Assembly (NCBI GenBank): GCA_030429235.1
Contig: JAUIDB010000012.1
Location: 62,001-126,000, forward strand
DNA from: Thermoanaerobaculia bacterium
GTDB taxonomy: Bacteria; Acidobacteriota; Thermoanaerobaculia; Multivoradales; JAIOJS01
Length of the DNA: 64,000 nt
Direction of reading: 5' to 3'
The position numbers and the translations under genes were made by a program. Shown here in pieces: positions 1 to 8,532 of this stretch. Every line of letters begins with the position of its first letter. Positions within the stretch are counted from its first letter, which is position 1. Below the pieces are notes generated by a model. That model ran no database searches. It was not told the origin of the DNA and was given only the letters and a program-made list of their open reading frames with translations.

Positions 1-1870
1 CTGGTGGTCCCGGGAGTTCGCCGAGCACACCGATCCCGACGACCTGCCCGTCGCCTACTTCTCGATGGAGTACGGCCTGCACCAGTGCCTGGCCATCTAC
101 TCCGGTGGGCTGGGTGTCCTCAGCGGCGACCATCTCAAGAGCGCCAGCGACCTCGGCTTGCCGCTCGTCGGTGTGGGCCTCCTCTACCGCTCCGGTTACT
201 TCCATCAGACGGTGGACGCCGACGGCCACCAACAGCACATCTATCCGAAGTACGACTTCACCCGGCTCCCCTTGCGGCCGGTCGTGGCCCCCACGGGCGA
301 CGAGTTGGTGGTGACGGTCCCTGTCGCCCACCGCCAGGTCCGGGCCAAGGTCTGGCTGGCGCAGGTCGGTCGGATCCCGTTGCTGCTTCTCGACAGCGAC
401 ATCGAAGAGAACGACCCCGTCGACCGACCGATCACCGGACAGCTGTACGTGCGGGGTCGCGCCATGCGTTTGCTGCAGGAGATCGTGCTCGGCATCGGCG
501 GCGTCCGCGCCCTGGAGGCGCTCGACATCGATCCCGGAACGTTCCACATCAACGAAGGGCACAGCGCCCTCTTGCAGCTTCAGCGTCTCGAGTCCGCCGG
601 GGGCACCGGCGGAATCCAACTCGAGGAGGCCTTCGAAACGATCCGTCAGCGCACCGTATTCACCACCCACACCCCGGTTCCCGCCGGCAACGAGCGATTC
701 GATCGCGACCTCGCCAAGCGCTACCTCGGCGACTGGGCCGCGCGGCTCGGCACCAGCAAGAACGAGATCCTTCGCCTGGGCAGCGCCGACCTCGGAGACG
801 GCGACGACTCGCTCAACCTGACGGCGTTTGCGCTGCGCACCAGCCGCTACCGCAACGGCGTCAGCGCCCTGCACGGCGAGGTGAGCCGAAGTATGTGGAG
901 GCCGCTCTTTCCGCAGGCGGAATCCGACGCCGAGGTGCCGATCCACCACATTACCAACGGGGTGCATCTCCCGACCTGGATGGGAAGCAACCTGCGTCGC
1001 ATTCTCGATCAGCACTGCGGCGAGGGCTGGTCCACCCGCACTCCGGAGGAGCTGATGGCCAGCGTCGATTCGCTGGCCGACCAGGCCCTGTGGGATGCCC
1101 ACAGCGCCCAGAAGGAAGCCCTCGGTCGGTTCGTACGGCGGCGCCTGCGCGACCAATTGGCTCGGCACGGCCGCTCGCCGGAAGATCTTCGTGCCGTGGA
1201 GCGCTACTTCGACCCGAATGCCCTGACGATCGGTTTCGCGCGCCGGTTCGCCACCTACAAGCGGGCCAAGCTGATCTTCAGCGACCCCCACGAACTCCGT
1301 CGTCTGATCTCGGACCCCGAACGTCCGATGCAGATCGTCTTCGCAGGCAAGGCCCATCCCGCCGACCGACCGGGCCAGGAGCTGATCCAGCATATCTTCC
1401 AGTTGAGCCAGTCCGAGCCCTTCCGAGGTCGGGTCTTCTTCCTCGAGGACTACGACATCCGCGTCGGGCAAATGCTGGTCCAAGGGGTCGATGTGTGGCT
1501 CAACACCCCCCGCAGACCGAAGGAAGCGAGCGGCACCAGCGGGCAGAAGGCAGCGATGAACGGCGCTCTCAACTTCAGCATCCTCGATGGCTGGTGGCCC
1601 GAAGCGTGGGACGAGCAGAACGGCTGGGCCATCCGGGCGGACCACGCCGACGATGCGGACCAGCAGCAGCGTGACCTCGCCGACGCTCAGGCCCTCTACC
1701 GGACCCTCAGCGACGAGATACTGCCGCTCTACTACGACCGCGGTGAAGACCAACTTCCCGCCGGATGGTTGCAGCGTATGAAGCGGGCCATCGCCACCGT
1801 GTCGCCGATCTTCTCCTCCGACCGCATGGTGCAGGACTACGCCCGCCAGGCGTACTGGCCCCAGGACTGA
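1..1870 (+). CDS. glgP: Alpha-glucan (glycogen) phosphorylase, 5'-truncated by the window edge
   Basis: GT35 phosphorylase that releases glucose-1-phosphate from alpha-1,4-glucans in the cytoplasm. The reading frame is already open at base 2, reading WWSREFAEHTDPDD, so the first ATG in the ORF track is internal and the N-terminal domain lies outside the window. The family block YSGGLGVLSGDHLKSASDLG is intact. The PLP-binding lysine lies in SGTSGQKAAMNG, about 100 residues before the end. The sequence resembles the shorter branch of the family found in archaea and many bacteria rather than the E. coli MalP/GlgP type. A DUF1820 gene follows 22 bases later on the same strand. Confidence 0.95.
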   Translation, partial: WWSREFAEHTDPDDLPVAYFSMEYGLHQCLAIYSGGLGVLSGDHLKSASDLGLPLVGVGLLYRSGYFHQTVDADGHQQHIYPKYDFTRLPLRPVVAPTGDELVVTVPVAHRQVRAKVWLAQVGRIPLLLLDSDIEENDPVDRPITGQLYVRGRAMRLLQEIVLGIGGVRALEALDIDPGTFHINEGHSALLQLQRLESAGGTGGIQLEEAFETIRQRTVFTTHTPVPAGNERFDRDLAKRYLGDWAARLGTSKNEILRLGSADLGDGDDSLNLTAFALRTSRYRNGVSALHGEVSRSMWRPLFPQAESDAEVPIHHITNGVHLPTWMGSNLRRILDQHCGEGWSTRTPEELMASVDSLADQALWDAHSAQKEALGRFVRRRLRDQLARHGRSPEDLRAVERYFDPNALTIGFARRFATYKRAKLIFSDPHELRRLISDPERPMQIVFAGKAHPADRPGQELIQHIFQLSQSEPFRGRVFFLEDYDIRVGQMLVQGVDVWLNTPRRPKEASGTSGQKAAMNGALNFSILDGWWPEAWDEQNGWAIRADHADDADQQQRDLADAQALYRTLSDEILPLYYDRGEDQLPAGWLQRMKRAIATVSPIFSSDRMVQDYARQAYWPQD

Positions 1871-1892
1871 GCGTGCTAGCCTAGTTCCCGCG

Positions 1893-2210
1893 ATGAGTGA
1901 ATCGTCCGTCTACCGCGTCAGCTTCGTCAACCAGGGCAAGGTCTACGAGATCTACGCTCGCCAGATCGCCACGGGTACGCTCTTCGGTTTCGTCGAAGTC
2001 GAGGAGATCCTCTTCGGTGAGCGTCAGCAAGTCGTCATCGACCCCGCCGAGGAGCGGCTCCAGAAGGAGTTCGCGGGCGTCCGACGTTCCTACCTGCCCA
2101 TGCACTCGATCCTCCGCATCGACGAGGTCGAGAAGCGGGGCCCGGCCAAGATTCGGGATCTGGAGAAGGGCGCTTCACCCGTCGTCACTCCCTTCCCGGT
2201 CCCGGTCTAG
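1893..2210 (+). CDS. DUF1820 family small protein
   Basis: A 105-residue soluble protein with no signal peptide. The core VYRVSFVNQGKVYEIYAR, then GFVEVEEILFGE and a closing SYLPMHSILRIDEVEKRG, is the DUF1820 pattern. The family has no established biochemical role that I know of. It sits between glgP (22 bases upstream) and a lipoprotein gene (9 bases downstream), so the three are probably co-transcribed. The last 20 residues (proline and valine rich) look like a disordered tail. Confidence 0.85.
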   Translation: MSESSVYRVSFVNQGKVYEIYARQIATGTLFGFVEVEEILFGERQQVVIDPAEERLQKEFAGVRRSYLPMHSILRIDEVEKRGPAKIRDLEKGASPVVTPFPVPV

Positions 2211-2219
2211 AAGCTCTGC

Positions 2220-3710
2220 ATGACACCACCCCGCGCTCGAGTCCTCCGGTGGACTCTCGCTTCCGCACTCCTGTGGTTGGCCTTGCTGGCCTGCCGGGAA
2301 GTTCCCGAACCGCACCCTGAAGCTCCACAGCTACCCGCCGCTACCAACCTCCTGATGCTGGTGTCGGACACCCTGCGAGCCGACGCGCTCTCCTGCTACG
2401 GAGGCGAGGCGGTAACGCCGGCGATCTGCAGCCTGGCCGAACGCGGTACCCTCTTCGAGGTCGCGTACTCCGCTGCGCCCTGGACCCTGCCGTCGGCCGT
2501 GACCCTCTTCACTGGCGCCCCCCCCGGCCGCTATCAGCGTCCCGGGGATCCGGGCCGCGGCACCGAGAACCTCTACCGAGTTCCCGGCCAGGAGGTGCTG
2601 TTGGCCGAGGTCCTCGCCGAGCGCGGGTGGCTGGTGCAACGCCGGGTCGAGAACGGTGTGGCCGCCCAGGGCAACTCGCTGCAGGGTTTCGCCGACACGC
2701 GATACTCGGCGGCGCGGGCCCGGGAGGCCCGGGCTCGTTGGGGTCGAGAACTGGCCTTCGAGGCCGAGGACCCGCGCTACGACCGCGTGTGGTGGCTCCT
2801 GGAGCGGCTGCTCGAGTCTCCCGAGCCCCAGCAACCCTTCTTCTACCTGCACTGGTTGCAAGATCCCCACGCTGCCTATCGACCACCAGACCATCTGCAG
2901 CGGCGCCTGGAGTTCGGGCCGCGACGGCTACCGCAGGACCTCGACTTCTACCTCGGGCTCGGTCATCGGAACCGCCCCGAGAAGGGACGCCGCAAGATTC
3001 GAGAGGTGGGTCCAGACCTCAGCCCGGCCGAACTCGAACTGGTGCGCGACCTCTACCTCCGGGAAGTCGAGTCGGTCGATGAGCGGGTCGGCGCCATCTT
3101 GTCGGCACTGGAACGTTCCGGTCGCCTCGACGACACCCTGGTGCTGTTCACCTCGGATCACGGAGAGGCGCTGGGCGAACATGGCAACTTCCTGCACGGA
3201 GTCTCGCTGCAAGAGGAGCTGGTGCGTATCCCGATCCTGCTCGCTGGCCCTGGAGTCCCGCCGGGAACTCGCGTCCGCACCCCGGTCGCCCACCGCGACG
3301 TAGTGCCAACCCTGGCCGCCGCGGTGGGGGTGGCCCAGTCCGCCCTCACGACGGCGGACGGAGGTCGGGATCTTCGAGAGCTGGCGAACTCCCCTGAGCT
3401 CCAGCCGCCCATGGCCGTCCACCTCTCGAGCCCGGATCGTCTCCAGGAGGAAGCGATCGTGCTGGGAGACCTCAAACTGATCGCGCGATCGGACCAGAGC
3501 GTTTCCCTCTACGACCTGGCTCAGGATCCCGGAGAAGCCCAGGACCTCGCGTCGTCCCGTCCCGAGGAAACCGAGCGGCTGCTCCAACTGCTGCGGCGTG
3601 CCCGGGCCGATTCCCGCCCGGTAGTGCGCGGCGACGAAGACGCGGCCGAGTTGGAGCGCGCAGCCCGCGAGACCGAGCAAGAACTGCGAGCCATCGGCTA
3701 CATCGACTAG
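2220..3710 (+). CDS. Sulfatase-like (alkaline phosphatase superfamily) lipoprotein with Thr at the nucleophile position
   Basis: A 496-residue exported hydrolase. The N-terminus has a signal segment ending in lipobox LLAC (Cys about residue 25), so it should be lipid-anchored. Metal-site motifs of the superfamily are present: VSDTLRADALSCYG near residue 45 and FTSDHGEALGEHG near residue 305. At the formylglycine site of true sulfatases (C/S-x-P-x-R) this protein reads APWTLPS, which puts Thr where Cys or Ser is matured. Thr is the nucleophile in phosphodiesterase and phosphotransferase branches, so sulfate-ester hydrolysis should not be assumed. It lies 9 bases after the DUF1820 gene. Confidence 0.8.
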   Translation: MTPPRARVLRWTLASALLWLALLACREVPEPHPEAPQLPAATNLLMLVSDTLRADALSCYGGEAVTPAICSLAERGTLFEVAYSAAPWTLPSAVTLFTGAPPGRYQRPGDPGRGTENLYRVPGQEVLLAEVLAERGWLVQRRVENGVAAQGNSLQGFADTRYSAARAREARARWGRELAFEAEDPRYDRVWWLLERLLESPEPQQPFFYLHWLQDPHAAYRPPDHLQRRLEFGPRRLPQDLDFYLGLGHRNRPEKGRRKIREVGPDLSPAELELVRDLYLREVESVDERVGAILSALERSGRLDDTLVLFTSDHGEALGEHGNFLHGVSLQEELVRIPILLAGPGVPPGTRVRTPVAHRDVVPTLAAAVGVAQSALTTADGGRDLRELANSPELQPPMAVHLSSPDRLQEEAIVLGDLKLIARSDQSVSLYDLAQDPGEAQDLASSRPEETERLLQLLRRARADSRPVVRGDEDAAELERAARETEQELRAIGYID

Positions 3711-3768
3711 ACCCACTCGACCTCCGACCGAGGCAGACTTCGCACGCTTCCATCGGTAGCTCTCTAGG

Positions 3769-3774
3769 TATACT
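3769..3774 (+). promoter_or_regulatory. Possible -10 element (TATACT) upstream of the PilZ-AMIN gene
   Basis: TATACT lies 34 bases before the ATG of the PilZ-AMIN gene, in the only AT-leaning part of a 97-base gap after the sulfatase-like gene. No convincing -35 is visible; the best is CTTCCA about 16 bases upstream. This is a suggestion only. Confidence 0.3.
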
Positions 3775-3807
3775 CAAGCAGTCCCCGGACTGCCAGGATG
3801 ACCCGAG

Positions 3808-5670
3808 ATGCCGAAAGAAGATCGACCGAATCCGTCCCACATCGAACGCCAGCGGGTCCCACTCGAGAGCCGGGTCTCCCTCAAGTTCAAGGAATTCCGA
3901 GGCTTCCTGACCGAATACTCGAGCAACATATCGCTGGGGGGAATGTTCCTCAAGACCGACAAGCCGCAGCCCCCCGGCTCCGTGTTCGACTTCGAGTTCA
4001 AGCTGGCAGACGAATTCAGCCTCATCCACGGCATCGGAGAGGTCGTCTGGGCCCGATTCCACGACGAAGGTCCCGAGCACCCACCCGGCATGGGGGTGCG
4101 CTTCCTCCACCTCGACGGCGCCGGTGAGAAGCTGATCCGCCGCATGGTCACCGAGCACGTCGAGAAGGGCGGCGTCCCTTTCGAACTGGGTGCCGCCGAC
4201 GAGTTGGCGGACACGGAGGCCCAGCGCACCGAGCGCCGCGAGGGACTGCGACAGGATCTCGCCGCCTTCGACCCGTCGCCCAGGGCCCTCGGCCAACCCG
4301 AGCCCGCCCCTGACGAATGGACCCCTCCCGCGGCCGTCGAGACCGGCCCCTCGGGAGCGACCCCGCCGCCGGTTGACATTCCCGAAAGCGACGAGAGTCC
4401 TCTCGACGAGACCGTCATCCTGTCCAATCCCCTGGCGGCTGCCGATCCCGACCCGCCCGCTCCGACACCACCCTCTGCCGTGCCGGCCCCCGCCGCGCCG
4501 GCCCAGACCTCCTTCCTCGACCCGCTGTCGCAGGCCGATACCGTGGCCGAGTCGATGAGCGCAGCCGACCTCGCCAACGACGCCGTGGCCGATGCCCCGA
4601 CGGCGACCATGGCGTCGGTGAGTCGCGACGAACTCGATTCCGACCCGGATCCACCGGAGACACCCTTCGATTCGATCAACGCCGAAGCCGAACCCGAGTC
4701 CGCCGAGCTCGCACCTCTACCCCCGGGGTTCGACGAAGTAACCCGAGCCCTCGGGAGGTCCGAATCGAGCCTTCGCTACGCCGACGAACGACTCAACGAA
4801 GAGCGCCAGGAACTGGCCGCAGAGCGCGAGGGCGCCGCTCCGCTGGCCGCGCCGCCGCCGCCCAGCTCCAGCCAGCACTCCGCCAGTTGGCAGGTCCCGG
4901 ACCCGATCGAGCCCTACCACCACACGCCGGACCAGAAGAAGGGCGGCAACGGTTTCGTCATCGGGGTGGCGACGGTCATCATCGCCCTGATCGCGGTCGG
5001 GTATTACTTCTCTACCCAGGGATCCGACGATCCCTTCGCTCCAGAACGGTCCGAGACGTCCGCCAACGCGGCGACCGCCGAGGAGACCGACCCCGCACCG
5101 AGCGCGACGACTTCGACCTTAGCGGTCGACGAGGCCACGGAGGCCGGTGTCGACGAGCCACCGACGCTGGAATCGCTGGTCGGACTTCCCGAGGACAGCT
5201 CCGCGCCGCAGGATCGAGCCTCGGAACCCGCCGGTCCGGTCGAACCCGAACCGCGGCCCGAGCCCAGCGATCAGATCAGCGAACCGCTCAGCGACCCGGA
5301 CTCCTTCCCTCCCCCACCGAGCGGTTCCCCCGCCACGGTGATCGAAGAGATCCGTTGGGTCGAATCCGATCGGACCACTGTCGTGACACTCGTCGGCAAC
5401 GGAGTTTTCTCGGAAGAGGCCTACACCACCTCACGGATGAGCGGTCGACAGCCCCGTGAGATTCTCTACTTGCGCGGCATCGAAACCGGCTACCGCCAGG
5501 GCCAGATCCAGGTCGGCACGCCCTCGGTGCAACGGATCCGACTCGGACACCACGTCAAGGCCTCTGGCCCCGAGCTGCACATCGTCTTCGACCTCTCACA
5601 CATCGATAGCAAACTCTTCACGGTCGACGTGCAGGGCAACGAGATGGTGATCACCCTGGGCCAGACCTGA
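3808..5670 (+). CDS. PilZ - low-complexity linker - TM - AMIN-like fusion protein
   Basis: A 620-residue protein with three recognisable parts. Residues about 12-125 are a PilZ-type domain (SRVSLKFKEFRGFLTEYSSN, then ISLGGMFLKT, then GMGVRFLHLD), close to the gliding-associated PilZ subfamily of Myxococcus. Residues about 125-380 are a Pro/Ala/Asp/Glu-rich linker. One membrane helix (GFVIGVATVIIALIAVGYYF) spans about 383-402 and is followed by a second acidic linker. Residues about 509-620 look like an AMIN domain (TVVTLVGNGVFSEEAY, then VQRIRLGHHV, then LHIVFDLSHI), the kind PilQ and AmiC use to reach the periplasmic wall. The layout predicts a cytoplasmic PilZ and a periplasmic AMIN. The RxxxR c-di-GMP motif is not clearly present. 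Confidence 0.75.
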   Translation: MPKEDRPNPSHIERQRVPLESRVSLKFKEFRGFLTEYSSNISLGGMFLKTDKPQPPGSVFDFEFKLADEFSLIHGIGEVVWARFHDEGPEHPPGMGVRFLHLDGAGEKLIRRMVTEHVEKGGVPFELGAADELADTEAQRTERREGLRQDLAAFDPSPRALGQPEPAPDEWTPPAAVETGPSGATPPPVDIPESDESPLDETVILSNPLAAADPDPPAPTPPSAVPAPAAPAQTSFLDPLSQADTVAESMSAADLANDAVADAPTATMASVSRDELDSDPDPPETPFDSINAEAEPESAELAPLPPGFDEVTRALGRSESSLRYADERLNEERQELAAEREGAAPLAAPPPPSSSQHSASWQVPDPIEPYHHTPDQKKGGNGFVIGVATVIIALIAVGYYFSTQGSDDPFAPERSETSANAATAEETDPAPSATTSTLAVDEATEAGVDEPPTLESLVGLPEDSSAPQDRASEPAGPVEPEPRPEPSDQISEPLSDPDSFPPPPSGSPATVIEEIRWVESDRTTVVTLVGNGVFSEEAYTTSRMSGRQPREILYLRGIETGYRQGQIQVGTPSVQRIRLGHHVKASGPELHIVFDLSHIDSKLFTVDVQGNEMVITLGQT

Positions 5671-5705
5671 AACGCGGTTGGGCCCCGTCAGGCGAGACTC
5701 CGGCG

Positions 5706-7301
5706 CTAGGTCGGTAGGGTCTGGGGCTCCGTTTCGGAACTCAGAGCCGAAGTATCCGCCTCCTCGGTAGCGTCCTCCGCCGGCTCGCCGTCGCCCAACG
5801 CCGGCGAGCCCGAGCCGCTCCCCAGGCTGCGGGGCTGGAGATCGATCGCTTCCAAACCCGCAATCTCTCCTCCCGAGGGTACTCCCAGCTCTTCGAAACG
5901 ACGGGCCGAGACCAGGACCCGGCTCTGATAGGAGCCGATCGACTGGTTGTAGCTCTCCACCGCCCGCCGCAGCTGCGTCCCCAAACGGTCGAGGTGTCCG
6001 CTCATCCGCCGCAGCCGGTCGTAGAGCTCCCGTCCCAGTTGGGAGATCGCCTGCGCTCCCTCGGCCAGCTTCTCCTGGCGCCAGCCGTAGGACACGGCCC
6101 GTAGCAGCGCGATCAGCGTGGTCGGGGTCGCCAGGATCACCCCGTTTCGGACTCCCTCTTCGATCAGGGTAGGAGCCTGTTCGAGGGCGGCCGAGAAGAA
6201 GCTCTCGCTGGGTAGGAAGAGGACCACGAACTCCGGAGCGCTGTCCAGTCGCTCCGCGTATCCCTTGGCACCCAGCTTCTCCATGTGACGCCGGAGTTGC
6301 AGGGAGTGTGCCTTGAGGTGCTCCTTGCGCTTCGTTTCGTCGTCGGCGTCGATCGCCGCCAGGAGGTCCTTGAGCGGCGCCTTGGCGTCGACCACGACCG
6401 TCTTGCTGCCCGGCAATCGCACGATCAGATCGGGGCGCAGCTGGCTCCCCTCCTCGCCGCTCACCCGCTCCTGCTCCACGAAGTCGGTGTGCGGCAACAT
6501 GCCGGCCAGCTCGACCACGCGCCGCAACTGGATCTCCCCCCATTGCCCGCGGACGTTGGGCGCCCGGAGCGCGTCGGCCAGTTTCCGCGTCTCGTTCTGG
6601 AGTCCGCTCTGCGATCGGCTGAGCCCCTGGATCTGCTCCCGCAGGCCGACGTACGCCTCCTGGCGCGCCGTCTCGAGGTGGCGGAGCTGCTCGTCGACCC
6701 GTCCCAGCGACTCTCGGATCGGCCCGACCAGATGCTCCACCGCCTTCTGGCGCCCCTTGAGGTCGGACCGAGCCTCACTCTGGTAGCGCTCCAGGGTCTC
6801 GCGGGCCAGGTCGAGGAAGGAGCGGTTGCTCTCGGCCAGCGCCTTGGCGGAAAGCGCCTGGAAGCTCTGGGTCAGGTTCTCCCTCGCTTCCGCCAGCAAA
6901 CCCAGCTGCTCCCGCGTCGCAGCCTGCTGGTCCTCCAGACGGGTCTGGAGGTGGGCGATGCGAGCCTGTTGGTCTGCCACCGTGGTTCGCAGCGCCGCCA
7001 GCTCTCGCTCGCGCTCCTCCAGGACCGACTCCAAGCGCTCGGTGCCCTGCGCCTTGGCCTCGGCTGCCGAACGGCGTTCCCCCTCGCCCTGCAGCCGGTC
7101 ACGCAGCGTCTCGAGCTCGACGGATTGTGCGCGACGCACCGACTCGAGCTCCGTGATCCGCTCGTCGCGAGCCCGCAGTCGCTCCGCTTCGATCGCCCTT
7201 CGCTGCCGCAGGCGAGAACCGACCACCGCCCAGGCGATGGCCGCGCCGGCACTCAGTGCAATGACCAGTGCGGCCCCCAGTCCCAGCCCGCTCAGAGCCA
7301 C
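5706..7301 (-). CDS. rmuC: DNA recombination protein RmuC
   Basis: A 531-residue RmuC family protein, proposed to limit DNA inversions at short repeats. An N-terminal membrane helix (LGLGAALVIALSAGAAIAWAV) is followed by about 200 residues of coiled coil and then the PD-(D/E)XK-like domain: NVRGQWGEIQLRRVVELAGM, DLIVRLPGSKTVVVDAKAPL and FLPSESFFSAALE. The tail after about residue 470 is acidic and poorly conserved. It converges with the PilZ-AMIN gene across a 35-base gap. It probably lies downstream of or beside the glycosyltransferase gene, though the 32-base gap shows no obvious signal. Confidence 0.93.
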   Translation of the reverse strand: MALSGLGLGAALVIALSAGAAIAWAVVGSRLRQRRAIEAERLRARDERITELESVRRAQSVELETLRDRLQGEGERRSAAEAKAQGTERLESVLEERERELAALRTTVADQQARIAHLQTRLEDQQAATREQLGLLAEARENLTQSFQALSAKALAESNRSFLDLARETLERYQSEARSDLKGRQKAVEHLVGPIRESLGRVDEQLRHLETARQEAYVGLREQIQGLSRSQSGLQNETRKLADALRAPNVRGQWGEIQLRRVVELAGMLPHTDFVEQERVSGEEGSQLRPDLIVRLPGSKTVVVDAKAPLKDLLAAIDADDETKRKEHLKAHSLQLRRHMEKLGAKGYAERLDSAPEFVVLFLPSESFFSAALEQAPTLIEEGVRNGVILATPTTLIALLRAVSYGWRQEKLAEGAQAISQLGRELYDRLRRMSGHLDRLGTQLRRAVESYNQSIGSYQSRVLVSARRFEELGVPSGGEIAGLEAIDLQPRSLGSGSGSPALGDGEPAEDATEEADTSALSSETEPQTLPT

Positions 7302-7333
7302 GGAATCGTCCCTCGCTGTCTCACAGGTCGAGT

Positions 7334-8461
7334 TTAGTGGACGGAGGTCGCCTCTTCGGTCTCGACCTGGCCGAGACCCAGCCCCTCGACCAGGTGCTGT
7401 GCGCCCTCCTCGGTGCCCCGCTGCGGTTGCTCGACCGTTGCCCGCCCTCGCTGCACCAGTTGACCGGCGATCGCTTCGACCTCCGCCAGATCGAGGTCGC
7501 CGTCGACCGGTAGGGCGAAACCGCGCAGTTCACGCTCCGCAAACTCAGCGAGAAAGGGAGATTCCGGGAAGCGACGGCGCGGCACGAAGGCCAGAGGCGT
7601 CCCCGCCGCCCAAGCCTCGGCCACGGTGCCGTATCCCAGCTTGCCAATGACCCCGTCTGCCGCCGCCACCAGATCGGGATGATAGAAGTGCGAACGCCGG
7701 GGCAGGAGTCGTAGCCCCGGTGCGCGTACGTACCGCTCCGCCGCCCCGGGAACGATCAGGGTCACCCCGGCCGGGAGCCGTTGTCCATCTCCCGAGCCGA
7801 GGTCGAACTGCCACGGGATTCCACCCATGGTCCAGAGCAGGGCGACCTCGTCCGAGTCGAGCTCCAACTGCTGGCGGGTGCGCTCGCGACCCTGCCGCGA
7901 GGGGCGCTGCACGGGACCGACGATCGGTGAGCTCCGTGGTCCGCAGGTGGGTTGAACACTCAGTCGTACGGTGGCGAGCTCCTCCCATTCGCGAAACCGA
8001 TCGACCAGGGGCGCGAGCCCCGGTGCCTCCGCCGTGTAGTGAGAGTAGATGAAACTCCAGACGAAGTTCTCCACCAACGCCGAGGCCAACCCGAGCCGCG
8101 CGGCCACGGCGAGTCCGAGGGGCGCGATGTCGCAGAGGACCGCCCGGCAACCAGCCTCCTCCACTTCGCGGGCCAACTGATCGATCATCGCGGGCGCCGC
8201 CGCCACGAAACTCTCGAGGGCCTCGCACGTGGCAACCGGATCCTCGTGCAGCGCATCGCGTTGCACGAGACCGACGTCGCACGCCACCGGCCGTCGCGTG
8301 AAGGGGACCCGCAGCGAGTCCTCGAACAGCCACTCGGGTACCGTGGTGAACAGGTCACAGTGGAGGTTCGGAACCCTCCTCGCCAGGGCCTCGAGGAGCG
8401 CACAGGTCCGGGTAGCGTGTCCGAAGCCGTGGGGCGAGACGAAGACTGCGATTCGGTTCAC
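7334..8461 (-). CDS. GT-B glycosyltransferase resembling the N-terminal domain of L-arabinokinase
   Basis: A 375-residue protein starting at GTG (VNRIAVFVSPHGFGHATR). The ORF track begins 33 codons earlier, inside the divergent neighbour, and that extension is probably untranslated. The opening glycine/histidine loop GHGFGHATR-like and the block DVGLVQRDALHEDPVAT are what I associate with the glycosyltransferase-like half of plant L-arabinokinase and related bacterial single-domain proteins. HFYHPDLVAAADGVIGKLGYGTVAEAWAAG is the GT-B nucleotide-sugar signature region. Substrate and acceptor cannot be told from the sequence. Transcription is divergent from the rhomboid-like gene. Confidence 0.7.
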   Translation of the reverse strand: MNRIAVFVSPHGFGHATRTCALLEALARRVPNLHCDLFTTVPEWLFEDSLRVPFTRRPVACDVGLVQRDALHEDPVATCEALESFVAAAPAMIDQLAREVEEAGCRAVLCDIAPLGLAVAARLGLASALVENFVWSFIYSHYTAEAPGLAPLVDRFREWEELATVRLSVQPTCGPRSSPIVGPVQRPSRQGRERTRQQLELDSDEVALLWTMGGIPWQFDLGSGDGQRLPAGVTLIVPGAAERYVRAPGLRLLPRRSHFYHPDLVAAADGVIGKLGYGTVAEAWAAGTPLAFVPRRRFPESPFLAEFAERELRGFALPVDGDLDLAEVEAIAGQLVQRGRATVEQPQRGTEEGAQHLVEGLGLGQVETEEATSVH

Positions 8462-8532
8462 CGCCGCAGTGTACCCGGGAGGGCGATACAATGCCGGCTC
8501 GTCGCCGCGGACCGACGAGGAGTTCCATTTCG

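Noticed and set aside
4-1674. 556-residue ORF overlapping glgP.
   Set aside because: Frame-shifted shadow of glgP; Arg/Pro-rich with no motif.
2220-3710. Calling this gene a true sulfatase.
   Set aside because: The formylglycine motif is absent, so only superfamily membership is claimed.
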